A DNA stretch of 64,000 bases from Lachnospiraceae bacterium (GTDB taxonomy: Bacteria; Bacillota; Clostridia; Lachnospirales; Lachnospiraceae), in the NCBI GenBank assembly GCA_021772075.1, contig JAETNQ010000018.1:1-64000 (forward strand), given 5' to 3'. Under the pieces are notes generated by a model. It made no database searches. It worked only from the letters and a program-made list of their open reading frames with translations, and was not told the origin of the DNA. Both the position numbers and the translations under genes were made by a program. Position 1 is the stretch's first letter, and the number at the start of each line of letters is the position of its first letter. Positions 27,368 to 37,087 of this stretch are shown in pieces.

Positions 27368-28573
27368 TCAGCCCGCATATGCGGATCCTCCATACTCTGT
27401 TTCCACGAATTTCCTTAACGCCGGAAGCGACCGCTCTACTTTTTCGGTATCGATGCAATAGGCCATGCGGAAATACCCCGGGCATCCGAAAGTATCTCCC
27501 GGCACGAGAATCAAATCATATTTTTTGGCCTTCTCACAGAAAATTTTCGCATCTTCCTCCAGGGCTTTCGGAAAAATATAAAATGTCCCGCCTGGTTTCA
27601 CGCAAGTAAAGCCAAGCTTCTTCAGTTCATCATAAAGAATATTCATGTTCTTTTCATATACGGAAAGATCCGATGTCTCATCCACTGCCTCCGCCGCTGC
27701 CAGCTGAATGATCGAGGAAGGACAATTATGCCCGATTCCCCTCGAAATCTGCCCGCACATATTCACGATCAATTCCGCATCCCGGCACGAGGGGTTCACC
27801 GCGATATAGCCGATCCTTTCCCCCGGCACGGACAGCGATTTGGAATAGGAATAGCAGCTGATCGTATTCGCATACAGTTTCGATACATAAACTTCCTCCA
27901 CGCCTTCGAAAAGAATCTCCCGGTAAGGCTCGTCGGAAATCAGATAAATATCATGTCCATATTCTTCCTCTTTCCGCCGCATCATATCCGCCAATTTTTC
28001 CAATGTTTCTTTCGTATATACGACTCCCGACGGATTATTCGGCGTATTGATCAGCACGGCCGCCACCTTCTCCGTCAGCATTTCGGAAAAACGCCCGAAA
28101 TCCACCTGGAAATTTTCCGTATCTGCCGGAACCACCTTAAGCTTTGCCCCGCTCAAATTGATATACGGATTATATTCCGGAAAAAAAGGAGCAAAAGTCA
28201 GCACTTCATCCCCGGGAACCGTCACGGCTCTTACCGCATGGGCGATCGCGCCTGCCGCGCCCGCCGTCATAAAAATATGCTTCTGGGTATAATTCATTCC
28301 AAATCTTCTATTTAAAGATGCCGCCACTTTCTCTTTGACCGAAACGATCCCAAGGCTCGGGCTGTACCCATGCACTTTCATGGAATCCTCCTCCGTCAGC
28401 AGCCTGACCATCGCGTCCTTAAACGCCTCCGGAGCGGGAACGGAAGGATTTCCCAAGCTATAATCAAATACATTCTCGTAACCGATTTCCTTCCCCCTCG
28501 CCGCGGCGTATTCGGAAAGCTCCCTTATCACTGATTTTCCGTTTAGCATTTCTTTATATCGAGTCGCAATCAT
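27368..28573 (-). CDS. PLP-dependent aminotransferase, class I/II
   Basis: 401 residues, fold type I aspartate-aminotransferase family. Markers are NTPNNPSGVVYTKE, the DEPYREILFEGVE cofactor region, the PLP lysine in CYSYSKSLSVPGERIGY, and the C-terminal FRMAYCIDTEKVERSLPALRKF. It resembles the pyridoxal aminotransferases annotated as aspartate/aromatic transaminases in Clostridia. The amino-acid substrate cannot be read from the sequence. Confidence 0.9.
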   Translation of the reverse strand: MIATRYKEMLNGKSVIRELSEYAAARGKEIGYENVFDYSLGNPSVPAPEAFKDAMVRLLTEEDSMKVHGYSPSLGIVSVKEKVAASLNRRFGMNYTQKHIFMTAGAAGAIAHAVRAVTVPGDEVLTFAPFFPEYNPYINLSGAKLKVVPADTENFQVDFGRFSEMLTEKVAAVLINTPNNPSGVVYTKETLEKLADMMRRKEEEYGHDIYLISDEPYREILFEGVEEVYVSKLYANTISCYSYSKSLSVPGERIGYIAVNPSCRDAELIVNMCGQISRGIGHNCPSSIIQLAAAEAVDETSDLSVYEKNMNILYDELKKLGFTCVKPGGTFYIFPKALEEDAKIFCEKAKKYDLILVPGDTFGCPGYFRMAYCIDTEKVERSLPALRKFVETEYGGSAYAG

Positions 28574-28670
28574 CCGCTTTTTCCTCCATTTGCCCTGGCA
28601 TTCATTGTTTCTGCCTGAAATTCAATGTATACATTCTATCACAGTTGGGGGGATTATGGAATACTGGATT

Positions 28671-28679
28671 CTATTCGGA
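28671..28679. repeat. 9-bp target-site duplication, left copy
   Basis: CTATTCGGA, identical to 29075-29083. The neighbouring bases on both outer sides differ, so the duplication is exactly 9 bp. Confidence 0.8.
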
Positions 28680-29074
28680 CAGGACAGTCCATTTTGTCAG
28701 GCCAGGAGCTGGGCGGGAAGGAAGAGGGGCGGCGGGAGAAAACGGCAGAGGAAGAACCGCGGGGAAACAGGCTGGGAATGGTTTCACCGCTGCCTCACGT
28801 AGGAAAATGAGATTTTCTTAATATTCCGTTCAGAAAACAGCAATTTGGTGACACGGATGTCACCAAAAGCCCGCCATGAGCCCGGATGGCGAATCGCGGG
28901 CGGTTGCGTCCGATTGATACTGCTTTACCCGGAATATTTAGAAAATCCATTTCCCGGAGCCGGCACGGTGAAACCATTCCCAGCCTGTTCCCCTGCGGTT
29001 CTTCCTCTGCCGTTTTCTCCCGCCGCCCCTCTTCCTTCCCGCCCAGCCCCCGCCTGACAAAATTGATTTCCGTG
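28680..29074. mobile_element. 395-bp inverted-repeat (MITE-like) element
   Basis: Arms 28680-28828 and 28931-29074 are inverted copies. The tips (CAGGACAG... and CACGGAAA... as read inward) match 18 of 23 positions, then about 80 bp (from GGGCGGGAAGGAAG to GGTTTCACC) are nearly identical. The middle holds a perfect hairpin TTTGGTGACA/TGTCACCAAA (28845-28867) and a GCCCGC/GCGGGC pairing. It contains no credible gene and is flanked by the exact 9-bp duplication. It is probably a non-autonomous element moved by a transposase elsewhere. Confidence 0.75.
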
Positions 29075-29083
29075 CTATTCGGA
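29075..29083. repeat. 9-bp target-site duplication, right copy
   Basis: CTATTCGGA. Read on the minus strand it is the last two sense codons and stop (TCC GAA TAG) of the secreted-protein gene, so the insertion left that gene intact. Confidence 0.8.
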
Positions 29084-30433
29084 TGGAACCTGGCCGATGA
29101 AACACTGCCCGCTTCCATCTGTGTTCATCCGGTAAAAAGGATGGGGTTCCTCCCCATTATATACTTCCACCACAATCTCTCCTGCATTAATTTCAAAAAT
29201 AAGCGATAAATAGGGCGGTCTGTTTTCTTTGATTTCCTGCTCTGCATCGGAATACCGATATTCAAACAGGACGGTCTTTCCGCTGCCATCCGCATTTAAT
29301 CGGTTCAGCCTCATTCCGACCACCTCGTTTTCCTCTGCAATTTGTTCCAGCCCGTCTTCTTGTTTTTTATATTTAATATCTTCTTTTATTTCTGTGGAAT
29401 AGTATATACTGCCCTCATATCTCTGCAGGCTGTCCATTTTCTCTTCTGTCTCCCCCATGATCCTTAAGGTTTTATCCCGCCACTGATACAGGCCGATATA
29501 ATTTTTTCCACCGTGCTGAAATGTATAAAGCGCGCATTCCTCGTCGCAGTCACCGAACCATGTGCTTTTTCCCGGAAGTTCTTCCGAAACATCCCAAGGC
29601 TCTATTTCCTCCGCAAACTCCACCTTTTTTACTTCCCAGTCCCTGACCCGGTCCGTGGCAAGCCACCACCGCCTGCCCGCCTGTTGGAGAGTCATAGGGG
29701 CATCCAGCGATACTTCGTAAACAAGGTCGTACGCAGGATCCTCTTCCTCCCAGTGTTTCTCCATCTCGTCAAATTCAGAACTGCGCTTCTTTCGAACTCC
29801 GATTCCGCTTTCCCAGTCATTTTTTTTATAATCCGTCTCATACCATCCATACCCATAAATTTTTTCCGACGATAAGAGATACCAGATTCCCTCTTTATAT
29901 GTATACGTATAATCTTCCGACCATTTCCAAGCGCTCCCGCCATAAGTATGCGTGGTAAAAGAATTCCCCTCCGCCGTCAAAGGCAGATAGGGATCCCCGT
30001 ATACGCCTCCTTCGCTTCTCGTGCGGATCAGGTTTTCATTCTGGAAATCCAGCCGGTACCGCCCTTCTCCTATACTTGCCGCAGCAAACAAAATGCGGGG
30101 CGGCCAACCCATTTGCCCGCCGATATCCATTGAACCCTCCGTTTCCAGCACTCCTATATAATCCGTAATCCCATCCCCGTTAAAATCCGTTCCGGTACTG
30201 TCCAGAAGTTTCCAGCCATCCGGCACAAAATCAGCAATTCCTCTTCCTTCTTCCGGCAGCGCCGGCAAAGAAACAGGCCTCTTTTCCAGCGGCTCCACCC
30301 TTTCCCTTTGGTTCTTCCGCGCCCCCGCTCCCTCCTCTGCCAGCCGTCCTGAGGCCTCTGACGATTCCCCTGCCAATAATACGCCCAAACAAACTCCTGC
30401 CATAATCAAAGCCGCTTTTCTTCCGCCCTTCAC
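29075..30433 (-). CDS. Secreted protein with FG-GAP-like calcium loop
   Basis: 452 residues. Signal peptide (about 1-27, LIMAGVCLGVLLAGESSEASG), then a low-complexity segment, then STGTDFNGDGITDYIGVLE, an FG-GAP/EF-type Asp-rich loop. The rest is Trp/Tyr-rich beta sheet with a C-terminal MNTDGSGQ repeat as in TolB/DUF5050-like propeller strands. I do not recognise the family. The stop codon is exactly within the target duplication of the downstream element. Confidence 0.75.
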   Translation of the reverse strand: MKGGRKAALIMAGVCLGVLLAGESSEASGRLAEEGAGARKNQRERVEPLEKRPVSLPALPEEGRGIADFVPDGWKLLDSTGTDFNGDGITDYIGVLETEGSMDIGGQMGWPPRILFAAASIGEGRYRLDFQNENLIRTRSEGGVYGDPYLPLTAEGNSFTTHTYGGSAWKWSEDYTYTYKEGIWYLLSSEKIYGYGWYETDYKKNDWESGIGVRKKRSSEFDEMEKHWEEEDPAYDLVYEVSLDAPMTLQQAGRRWWLATDRVRDWEVKKVEFAEEIEPWDVSEELPGKSTWFGDCDEECALYTFQHGGKNYIGLYQWRDKTLRIMGETEEKMDSLQRYEGSIYYSTEIKEDIKYKKQEDGLEQIAEENEVVGMRLNRLNADGSGKTVLFEYRYSDAEQEIKENRPPYLSLIFEINAGEIVVEVYNGEEPHPFYRMNTDGSGQCFIGQVPSE

Positions 30434-30471
30434 TACAAACCTCCTGCCGTTCCATACTCCTCTAAAAGCTT

Positions 30472-32742
30472 CTACACCACAAATCTGCCCATCGACCGAT
30501 CCAGCGCGTCAGCTTCCTGTTTCAGTAATTCCACATTCCCCGCCAGATCAGAAATAATTTTTACCTGCTTATCCAGCGTGGAAGTAATTTCTTCCGTAGC
30601 CACCGCCGCTTGTTCGGTGACAACGGAAATATGGCTGATCGAATCCTGCACCTGCTCCTTTTCCCCGCTCATCAGTTGCATATTATCCGCAATATCTTTC
30701 AACCCATTAACAAGTATCTCCACGCACTGGTTGATCTCCCCGAACACTTCTATTGTCTCCTGCAAAGCGCCCGCCTGTTCAAATACGATCGTCTCCGCTT
30801 CTCTTGCGGATTCCGTCGTTTTCTCCGTGGTTGCCAAAATACTTTCCACAATCTTCTTAATATTTTTGCCCGCCTGCATGGATTCATCCGCCAGCTTCCG
30901 TATCTGTTCCGCCACCACCATAAATCCCCTGCCGTTTTCACCGGCTCTGGCTGCTTCAATGGAAGCATTCAGGGACAACAGATTGGTCTGTTTCGCAATG
31001 CTGTTTATCGTATCAATAAAGCCTTCGATCGCTGAAGAACGTTCTTGTACATCATTGATATTTTTCATAAGGATCTTTGTAATGGATACCGTGGTTTCCG
31101 ACTTCCTGTTTAGTTCATCCACGATAATCCGCCCTTGTTCCACCGCCGTCGTTGCTTTATCGATCGTATTCCCCATGTCGTCCGTTCCAGCGCATATACC
31201 GTCCACCTTTTCAGCAAATCCGGTCATCATATGATTGCTTACATCCGCTTCCTCCGCCTGCCTTTGCGCGCCTGCCGCCACATCGTCCACCGCTGTGGAT
31301 ATCTCCCGGATGGAAGTATTGATAATATCTGATTTTTCCGCTACTCCATCGGCCATTTCGTTTACCTTGTTCCCAAACTTCTGCATATCGCCCATGAGAA
31401 CACGCATGTTGGAAAGCATATTGTTCATCCCTCTTGCCAGAAGGCTGAATTCATCTTTCCGTTTAATATGGAATTCCTGCGTCAGATCCCCCTCCGCCAC
31501 TTTATCCATACCGTTTGTCATAATTTTTACTGTGCCGCTGATGCCCATCGCGATCCTGCTCCCAATGACAAAAGCTATAATAGAAGCAAGTATAATCATA
31601 ATAATGCTTAAATTCCTGATCGACCGCACTTCTTTTACAATATTATCCTGCGGAATCAAGCCGCAGAGCATCATCCCTGTTTTTCCCATAGGAGCATATA
31701 CATATAAATATTTTTCCCCTTCATATTCCACATACTCGCTTCCGGGTTCCGTCTTATCCCTGCTCGCTATGTAAAACTCTTTGTCCGTAAAAACCGGCCC
31801 GCCGCCGCTTTCCATCGCCACATCCGCATCTCCGCTCTGTCTGCGGATGATCTCGCGCCCGTCCTGCGAAATCAACGCCTTCATGCTGTTTTCACCGAAA
31901 TCCATCTCTCTCAGCATTTCTTCTACCGCCTCAGTCGTAAGATCCAGCACAAGGTAAGCGTTAGTCTTCGGAAACTTTTGGTAAAAAGCAACCGCGTATC
32001 GATCCGGCGAAATAGAAAGCTGTTCATCCAGATAACTGTGGTAACCCAGCCATGCCGTATTCTGCATGGAATTGCCCTGTAAATACTTTCCCTCCTCCGA
32101 CTCCATAAATCCCTGCCATGGATCATCGCCCATGCTCACCGACAGGGAAGTCAGATAAGTACCCTTTTCCGGTATAATATGATAGCTGTAAATATATTGC
32201 ACGCTCGCTTTCATCTGAAGCAGATCCTTCTTGGCATCGCGCCAGTACTGCATTGCCTTGGCATCCTCTATCTTATAATATATTTCGTAATACGAAGACA
32301 GATTCCCCCCTATCACCCGCTCCAATGCTTTCGAGGATACATTCCCTGCTAAAAGTTCCCCGTACATTCCTACTGCGGAAATCGTATTTCTGGACGATTC
32401 CTCCACCTTATCCTTAATGATATTAGACGCCGTTATATAAGAAATGCTCCCCAATATAATAATTAATATGACAGGTACAAGAAAGGCTTTTAGCAATGTT
32501 CCCATAATGCTGGCCTTTCCAAGCATATTCCCAACGGCACGGATCCTCCCATTCCCTTCTCCGGCCGGCCTTATTCGTTCCGGTTTGACTTTTCCCGGTT
32601 TGATATCCTTAATCTTGATTCTTGGGATCTTCACCCTTTCCTGCTTTGTTCTCCCCCATTTCTTTTTTTCTTTTGCTCCAAACGCAAATCCTTTCCTCGT
32701 CCCCATAACAACAACCATACCTTTCTCTTTATCTGCATCCAA
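30472..32742 (-). CDS. Methyl-accepting chemotaxis protein
   Basis: 756 residues. After a strongly basic cytoplasmic N-terminus (about 75 residues, RIKIKDIKPGKVKPERIR) comes TM1 (about 83-105), a dCache-type outside sensor (about 110-375), TM2 (about 385-405), HAMP (MDKVAEGDLTQEFHIKRKDEF) and a signalling domain with the hairpin tip GFIDTINSIAKQTNLLSLNASIEAARAG. The start is uncertain: TTG at 32742 has AGGAGA 9 nt upstream; an ATG 24 bp later has a poor SD. The ligand is unknown. Confidence 0.93.
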   Translation of the reverse strand: MDADKEKGMVVVMGTRKGFAFGAKEKKKWGRTKQERVKIPRIKIKDIKPGKVKPERIRPAGEGNGRIRAVGNMLGKASIMGTLLKAFLVPVILIIILGSISYITASNIIKDKVEESSRNTISAVGMYGELLAGNVSSKALERVIGGNLSSYYEIYYKIEDAKAMQYWRDAKKDLLQMKASVQYIYSYHIIPEKGTYLTSLSVSMGDDPWQGFMESEEGKYLQGNSMQNTAWLGYHSYLDEQLSISPDRYAVAFYQKFPKTNAYLVLDLTTEAVEEMLREMDFGENSMKALISQDGREIIRRQSGDADVAMESGGGPVFTDKEFYIASRDKTEPGSEYVEYEGEKYLYVYAPMGKTGMMLCGLIPQDNIVKEVRSIRNLSIIMIILASIIAFVIGSRIAMGISGTVKIMTNGMDKVAEGDLTQEFHIKRKDEFSLLARGMNNMLSNMRVLMGDMQKFGNKVNEMADGVAEKSDIINTSIREISTAVDDVAAGAQRQAEEADVSNHMMTGFAEKVDGICAGTDDMGNTIDKATTAVEQGRIIVDELNRKSETTVSITKILMKNINDVQERSSAIEGFIDTINSIAKQTNLLSLNASIEAARAGENGRGFMVVAEQIRKLADESMQAGKNIKKIVESILATTEKTTESAREAETIVFEQAGALQETIEVFGEINQCVEILVNGLKDIADNMQLMSGEKEQVQDSISHISVVTEQAAVATEEITSTLDKQVKIISDLAGNVELLKQEADALDRSMGRFVV

Positions 32743-33102
32743 GCACTATCTTCTCCTAATTTACCCCCAAAATCGGACATAACCCCTTACCCCCGATTTT
32801 ACTTTTTATTTTACCATTAATATACCATATATTTCAAGTGTGCTTTCGTTTTTTTTCGAATTATTTTCGTTTTTTTTCGTTGTTTGACGTTTTATTTTAC
32901 GATTTTCTTCCTCATCCTATATTTACATACCATTTAAATCCTATTTTACGATTTTCCTATACAAAATGATGTGGAAAAGTTACAATATAAACAGACATCT
33001 AAGATGTCTGCCGGTGTCTTAAAATCTGTCGAAGGATCTGCGGTTTTTCCATATATTCTTTAAAATCTGTCAGATACCAATTCAAAAAATGGAGGGGATG
33101 GA
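32743..33102. promoter_or_regulatory. Divergent MCP-mgtC control region with several repeats
   Basis: About 360 bp, AT-rich, without a gene. It holds an inverted repeat AAAATCGG (32769-32776)/CCGATTTT (32793-32800) close to the MCP start, two copies of TTTCGTTTTTTTTCG (32844 and 32865, 21 bp apart), two copies of TTTTACGATTTTC (32895 and 32944), and a perfect palindrome CAGACATCT-A-AGATGTCTG (32992-33010). On the minus strand TTGAAA-N18-TAAAAT is a candidate MCP promoter. No riboswitch match was found. Confidence 0.5.
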
Positions 33103-33795
33103 ATGATTCATGAAGTGAAAATTATGGGAAGCACGGAATATTTGTCGATCATCATCCGGCTTATGATGGCTATGGTTATGGGAGCGGTAATTGGATATGA
33201 AAGAGCTTCTAAAAAAAGTACGGCAGGGCTCCGCACATTTTCTATCGTCTGCGTGGCCTCTGCCTTCACAATGATCATTAACGAATATCTGGTGGGCAAT
33301 TATGGAAGCGGGGACAGCGCCCGCCTTGCCGCCCAAGTCATCAGCGGAGTCGGGTTCCTCGGCATGGGCAGCATTATTATGACTGCCAGAAACAGGATCC
33401 GGGGGCTTACCACTGCGGCAACCCTATGGGCGACCGCTATCCTAGGCCTTTCTGCCGGAGCCGGCATGATCGTTTCCAGCCTGATTGCGTTCGCCATTAT
33501 GATGTTTATTATTATCGTAATGTCCCCGATCAGCAGATATATCGAGAAATATAACCAGAAGATCACTATTTATATGGAAATAGACAAGCATGCCGGGCTG
33601 CACCAGATCATGGCATTCTTTTCGGAAAAAAATTATGAAATATTGCAGCTGGAAAAACATATGGCTTCCCCGGAAGGAGACCTTATGATCCAGCTGGAAC
33701 TTAACTTAAACGGCAAATATCTCCATTCCGATATTATCAGCCAGCTCAGCCATTGGGAAACCATACATTATATTGAAGAAGTAAGGAAATTATAG
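33103..33795 (+). CDS. MgtC/SapB-family membrane protein
   Basis: 230 residues. Four to five membrane segments in the N-terminal 140 residues with the family sequence GAVIGYERASKKSTAGLRTF and the Asn/Gly motif GVGFLGMGSIIM, then a C-terminal ACT-like soluble domain. MgtC proteins support growth at low magnesium or in host cells, partly by modulating ATP synthase; they are not Mg transporters themselves. It has GGAGG before the ATG. The long leader was checked for an M-box type riboswitch and none was seen. Confidence 0.92.
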   Translation: MIHEVKIMGSTEYLSIIIRLMMAMVMGAVIGYERASKKSTAGLRTFSIVCVASAFTMIINEYLVGNYGSGDSARLAAQVISGVGFLGMGSIIMTARNRIRGLTTAATLWATAILGLSAGAGMIVSSLIAFAIMMFIIIVMSPISRYIEKYNQKITIYMEIDKHAGLHQIMAFFSEKNYEILQLEKHMASPEGDLMIQLELNLNGKYLHSDIISQLSHWETIHYIEEVRKL

Positions 33796-33806
33796 GCATC
33801 CCGCCT

Positions 33807-35309
33807 TTATTCCTCCGCTTCGCTGCTATAAGCAATCGTACAACGGACGGCGCGTTTCCATCCCTTCAGCAGCCCTTCCCTCTTTTCCTTATCCATAGAG
33901 GGTTCAAAAATCTTTCCAAGCCTCCAATTTTCGCGTATTTCTTCTTTATTTTTATAATATCCAGTAGCAAGCCCTGCCAGGTATGCCGCCCCCAAGGCAG
34001 TTGTCTCAATACACTCCGGCCTGTATACCTTTGTATGGATAATATCGGACTGGAACTTCATCAGAAAATCATTGGCACTGGCTCCTCCGTCCACTTTCAG
34101 CTCTTTCAAATGGATCCCCGAGTCTTCTTCCATCGCCCGGAGGACATCGGCCGTCTGATAGGCGATAGACTCCAAAGCGGCGCGTATCAAATGCTCTTTT
34201 TTGCAGCCTCTCGTAATACCCGTCACCGTTCCCCTCGCATGCTGGTTCCAATAAGGCGCCCCCATTCCTGCAAAAGCGGGCACGATATACACCCCTGCCG
34301 TGTCATCGACTGCTCCGGCATACTCTTCCGTCTGGGCGGCATTCTTTATCATGCGCATTTCATCCCTCAGCCATTGAACCGCCGCGCCGGCTACGAATAC
34401 GCTGCCTTCCAGCGCATACTCCGCCCCCTCCCCGGTTCCTGCCGCTATGGTCGTCAGCAGCCCATGGCGGGATTCGATCGCCGTATGCCCGGTATTCATC
34501 AGCAGAAAACAGCCGGTGCCATATGTATTTTTCACTTGGCCCTGCTCAAAGCAGCATTGGCCGAACAAAGCTGCCTGCTGATCCCCCGCAGCTCCTGCAA
34601 TGGGAATATTTCCTCCCAGGACGCCCGCGTCCGTATAACCGTAGATGCAGCTGGACGGCTTTACCTGGGGCAGCATGCATTCCGGAATATCAAATTTCTC
34701 CAGCAGTTCCTTATCCCATCTCAGTTCGTGGATATTAAACAACATTGTGCGGGAGGCATTGGTATAATCCGTTACATGCACAGCTCCTTTTGTCAGATTC
34801 CAGATCAGCCATGTATCCACAGTTCCGAACAACAACTCCCCCGCCCCGGCTCTTTCCCTGGCATTCTCCACATGATCCAAGATCCATGCAATCTTTGTGG
34901 CCGAAAAATAAGCATCGGGAACCAGCCCTGTTTTCTTTCTTATAGTCTCCCCATAGCCTTCCGCGTTCAGGGCATCGATCTGCTCCGCCGTACGGCGGCA
35001 CTGCCATACAATAGCGTTATATATAGGAATTCCTGTTTTTTTATCCCATACGACAGCCGTCTCCCGTTGGTTGGTAATGCCTATTCCACTGATATCCTTT
35101 GCTCCCGCGCCTACGATCGCCATAGCTTCCGTAGCCACTGCCATCTGGGAAGACCAGATCTCCATTGGATTATGCTCCACCCATCCGGGATTCGGATATA
35201 TCTGTGAAAACTCTTTCTGAGCCATGCTCAGTATCTTTCCCTGCTTATCGAATAAAATACATCTGGAACTTGTCGTCCCCTGATCCAACGCCATAATATA
35301 TTTTCCCAT
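33807..35309 (-). CDS. glpK: Glycerol kinase
   Basis: 500 residues, FGGY kinase. The N-terminal [15 protein letters not shown], the glycerol-binding [17 protein letters not shown], and the late [20 protein letters not shown] match GlpK throughout. It phosphorylates glycerol to G3P with ATP, giving the substrate for the dehydrogenase encoded two genes upstream. It is the last gene of the cluster 38518-33807 and converges on mgtC without a recognisable terminator. Confidence 0.98.
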   Translation of the reverse strand: MGKYIMALDQGTTSSRCILFDKQGKILSMAQKEFSQIYPNPGWVEHNPMEIWSSQMAVATEAMAIVGAGAKDISGIGITNQRETAVVWDKKTGIPIYNAIVWQCRRTAEQIDALNAEGYGETIRKKTGLVPDAYFSATKIAWILDHVENARERAGAGELLFGTVDTWLIWNLTKGAVHVTDYTNASRTMLFNIHELRWDKELLEKFDIPECMLPQVKPSSCIYGYTDAGVLGGNIPIAGAAGDQQAALFGQCCFEQGQVKNTYGTGCFLLMNTGHTAIESRHGLLTTIAAGTGEGAEYALEGSVFVAGAAVQWLRDEMRMIKNAAQTEEYAGAVDDTAGVYIVPAFAGMGAPYWNQHARGTVTGITRGCKKEHLIRAALESIAYQTADVLRAMEEDSGIHLKELKVDGGASANDFLMKFQSDIIHTKVYRPECIETTALGAAYLAGLATGYYKNKEEIRENWRLGKIFEPSMDKEKREGLLKGWKRAVRCTIAYSSEAEE

Positions 35310-35335
35310 ACTTCGCCCCGTATCCTTCCTTGTTT

Positions 35336-35731
35336 TCAGTCCGTTTTTCCTTTATCGATGTTTTTTGTAGCCACAATATCCACCCCTGTTCCGCCAGCAT
35401 TGCTTAAAATAATATCTCCGATCCTTACCGGAGCTTCTGCCTCGATCCCTTTTAACGCTTTCATGCAATCTGTGATTTTCCCTTTTGGGATGTCCTCTTT
35501 CGTCTTTACCGATACCACCGGCCGGCTTCCGTTCTTTACCTTTACTGTGGAGGTTACCGTCCGCGTCGGATTTGTCGTCTCTTTCTTCCCGTAATCCGCC
35601 CCCTTGTTACAGGTATTCCCCGTTACATCGACCGTTCCGTCCTGGTTTTCTGTCACCGTCAATATGCATCCTATCGGACAGCGGATGCAAGTCAGTTCCG
35701 TTTTCTTCGGCCATTCTTCCCTTCCCTGCAA
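35336..35731 (-). CDS. DUF1667 protein of the glycerol operon
   Basis: 131 residues. Cysteines in CIRCPIGC and [11 protein letters not shown] form the probable metal or Fe-S site. DUF1667 is nearly always found beside the glpA-like and FAD-oxidoreductase genes in Clostridia, possibly as a subunit of that complex. It starts at TTG 35731 with AGGG 8 nt before; no ATG or GTG is available in frame. Confidence 0.88.
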   Translation of the reverse strand: MQGREEWPKKTELTCIRCPIGCILTVTENQDGTVDVTGNTCNKGADYGKKETTNPTRTVTSTVKVKNGSRPVVSVKTKEDIPKGKITDCMKALKGIEAEAPVRIGDIILSNAGGTGVDIVATKNIDKGKTD

Positions 35732-35747
35732 TTTTCTTTCCCTCTCT

Positions 35748-37058
35748 TCATATGCTGGTCTGCCGCCCGGAATCCCAGTTCTCTACAGACACAGTGATCT
35801 CGCGCAGTCCCGCAAACTCTTCCAATTTGTTCTTTTTCAACTTAATCTGCTCCATTTCTCCGGGAGCCATGACCTTTTTATTTACTTTCATCACTACCTT
35901 ATCATTAAACCGAACGGTAAGGCAGGCATGTTTATAAACATTCCCTACCCGGAAACGGACAATCTGTTCTTCCGGCATATGAGCAACACGTATCTGGGAA
36001 GGAACCGTATAGCGTACTCCTCCGGCGCATCTGACTGCGACAGCCTCTTCTTCCGTTCCATTTCTAACGCCCTTTACATAAGCTGCAGCATTTCTCCCCG
36101 CATTTTCCGCCTCCTCCGATACATAATCCACCAGGTCATGGACATGGAGTACATTCCCGCAGGCAAATACGCCCGGAATATTGGTTTCCAGGCTTTCGTT
36201 CACCACCGGTCCGGATGTTGCCGGATTCAGCACAACCCCCATTCCTGAAGATAATTCATTTTCCGGTATAAGGCCGCAGGAGAGGAGAAGCGTATCGCAA
36301 CGAATATATTCTTCCGTTCCGGGAACGGGCCTGCGGTCCCTTCCTACTTCCGCCACTGTTACCCCTTTCAGCCTTTCTTTTCCATCAATATCGATAACAG
36401 TATGGCTCAGTTTTAAAGGAATTCCGTAATCGTCCAGACATTGCGCGATATTCCTTTTCAATCCGCCGGAATACGGCATCAGTTCCGCAACCAGCTTCAC
36501 CTTTGCCCCTTCTAACGTCATACGCCTTGCCATAATCAGTCCAATATCGCCGGAGCCTAAAATGACCGCTTCTTTTCCCGGCATCCGCCCTTCGATATTC
36601 ACATAATGTTGGGCTGTCCCTGCAGAATAAATTCCAGCCGGCCGGTAACCCGGTATATTCAGCGCCCCCCGCGGACGTTCCCGGCATCCCATCGCCAGCA
36701 CGACAGCTTCCGCCGCTATCCCGAACATGCCGTCCGAACGGTTCATAACTACCACTCTTTTTCTGCCATCCGCTTCTATCCGGATATCTGCCACGATCGT
36801 ATGCATCAGACAAGAAATTCCCATCTCCTCCACTCGGTCGATATACCTGGCCGCATATTCCGGCCCCGTCAGCTCTTCTTGAAAAGTATGCAGCCCAAAA
36901 CCATTATGGATACACTGATTCAATATGCCGCCCAGTTCACCATCTCGTTCGACAATACATATCCTGTCGGCCTTTACGCCTTCACGGCATGCCCCGGCCG
37001 CCGCCGCCAGTCCCGCCGGTCCTCCTCCCACAATTACAATATCTGCTTTTCTGTCCAT
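35748..37058 (-). CDS. FAD/NAD(P)-dependent oxidoreductase of the glycerol operon
   Basis: 436 residues. Rossmann motif IVIVGGGPAGLAAAAGA, a second dinucleotide fold EAVILGSGDIGLIMARRMT, and the FAD-binding GVFACGNVLHVHDLVD. It is a pyridine nucleotide-disulfide oxidoreductase-like protein, the usual partner of the G3P dehydrogenase-like gene (functionally GlpB-like in these operons). It has no redox CXXC in the disulfide position. The start at 37058 has AGAGGAAG just upstream; the first 12 codons of a longer frame are outside the family. Confidence 0.9.
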   Translation of the reverse strand: MDRKADIVIVGGGPAGLAAAAGACREGVKADRICIVERDGELGGILNQCIHNGFGLHTFQEELTGPEYAARYIDRVEEMGISCLMHTIVADIRIEADGRKRVVVMNRSDGMFGIAAEAVVLAMGCRERPRGALNIPGYRPAGIYSAGTAQHYVNIEGRMPGKEAVILGSGDIGLIMARRMTLEGAKVKLVAELMPYSGGLKRNIAQCLDDYGIPLKLSHTVIDIDGKERLKGVTVAEVGRDRRPVPGTEEYIRCDTLLLSCGLIPENELSSGMGVVLNPATSGPVVNESLETNIPGVFACGNVLHVHDLVDYVSEEAENAGRNAAAYVKGVRNGTEEEAVAVRCAGGVRYTVPSQIRVAHMPEEQIVRFRVGNVYKHACLTVRFNDKVVMKVNKKVMAPGEMEQIKLKKNKLEEFAGLREITVSVENWDSGRQTSI

Positions 37059-37087
37059 GCTTCCTCTCATTTTCGCCGTCTTCCGCG

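Noticed and set aside
28680-29074. Open frames of 70-107 codons inside the inverted-repeat element
   Set aside because: They mirror each other because of the arms, lack SD sequences and resemble no protein.
32743-33102. Mg-sensing M-box riboswitch upstream of mgtC
   Set aside because: The conserved M-box loops and P1/P2 pattern are absent; only simple repeats and a palindrome are present.
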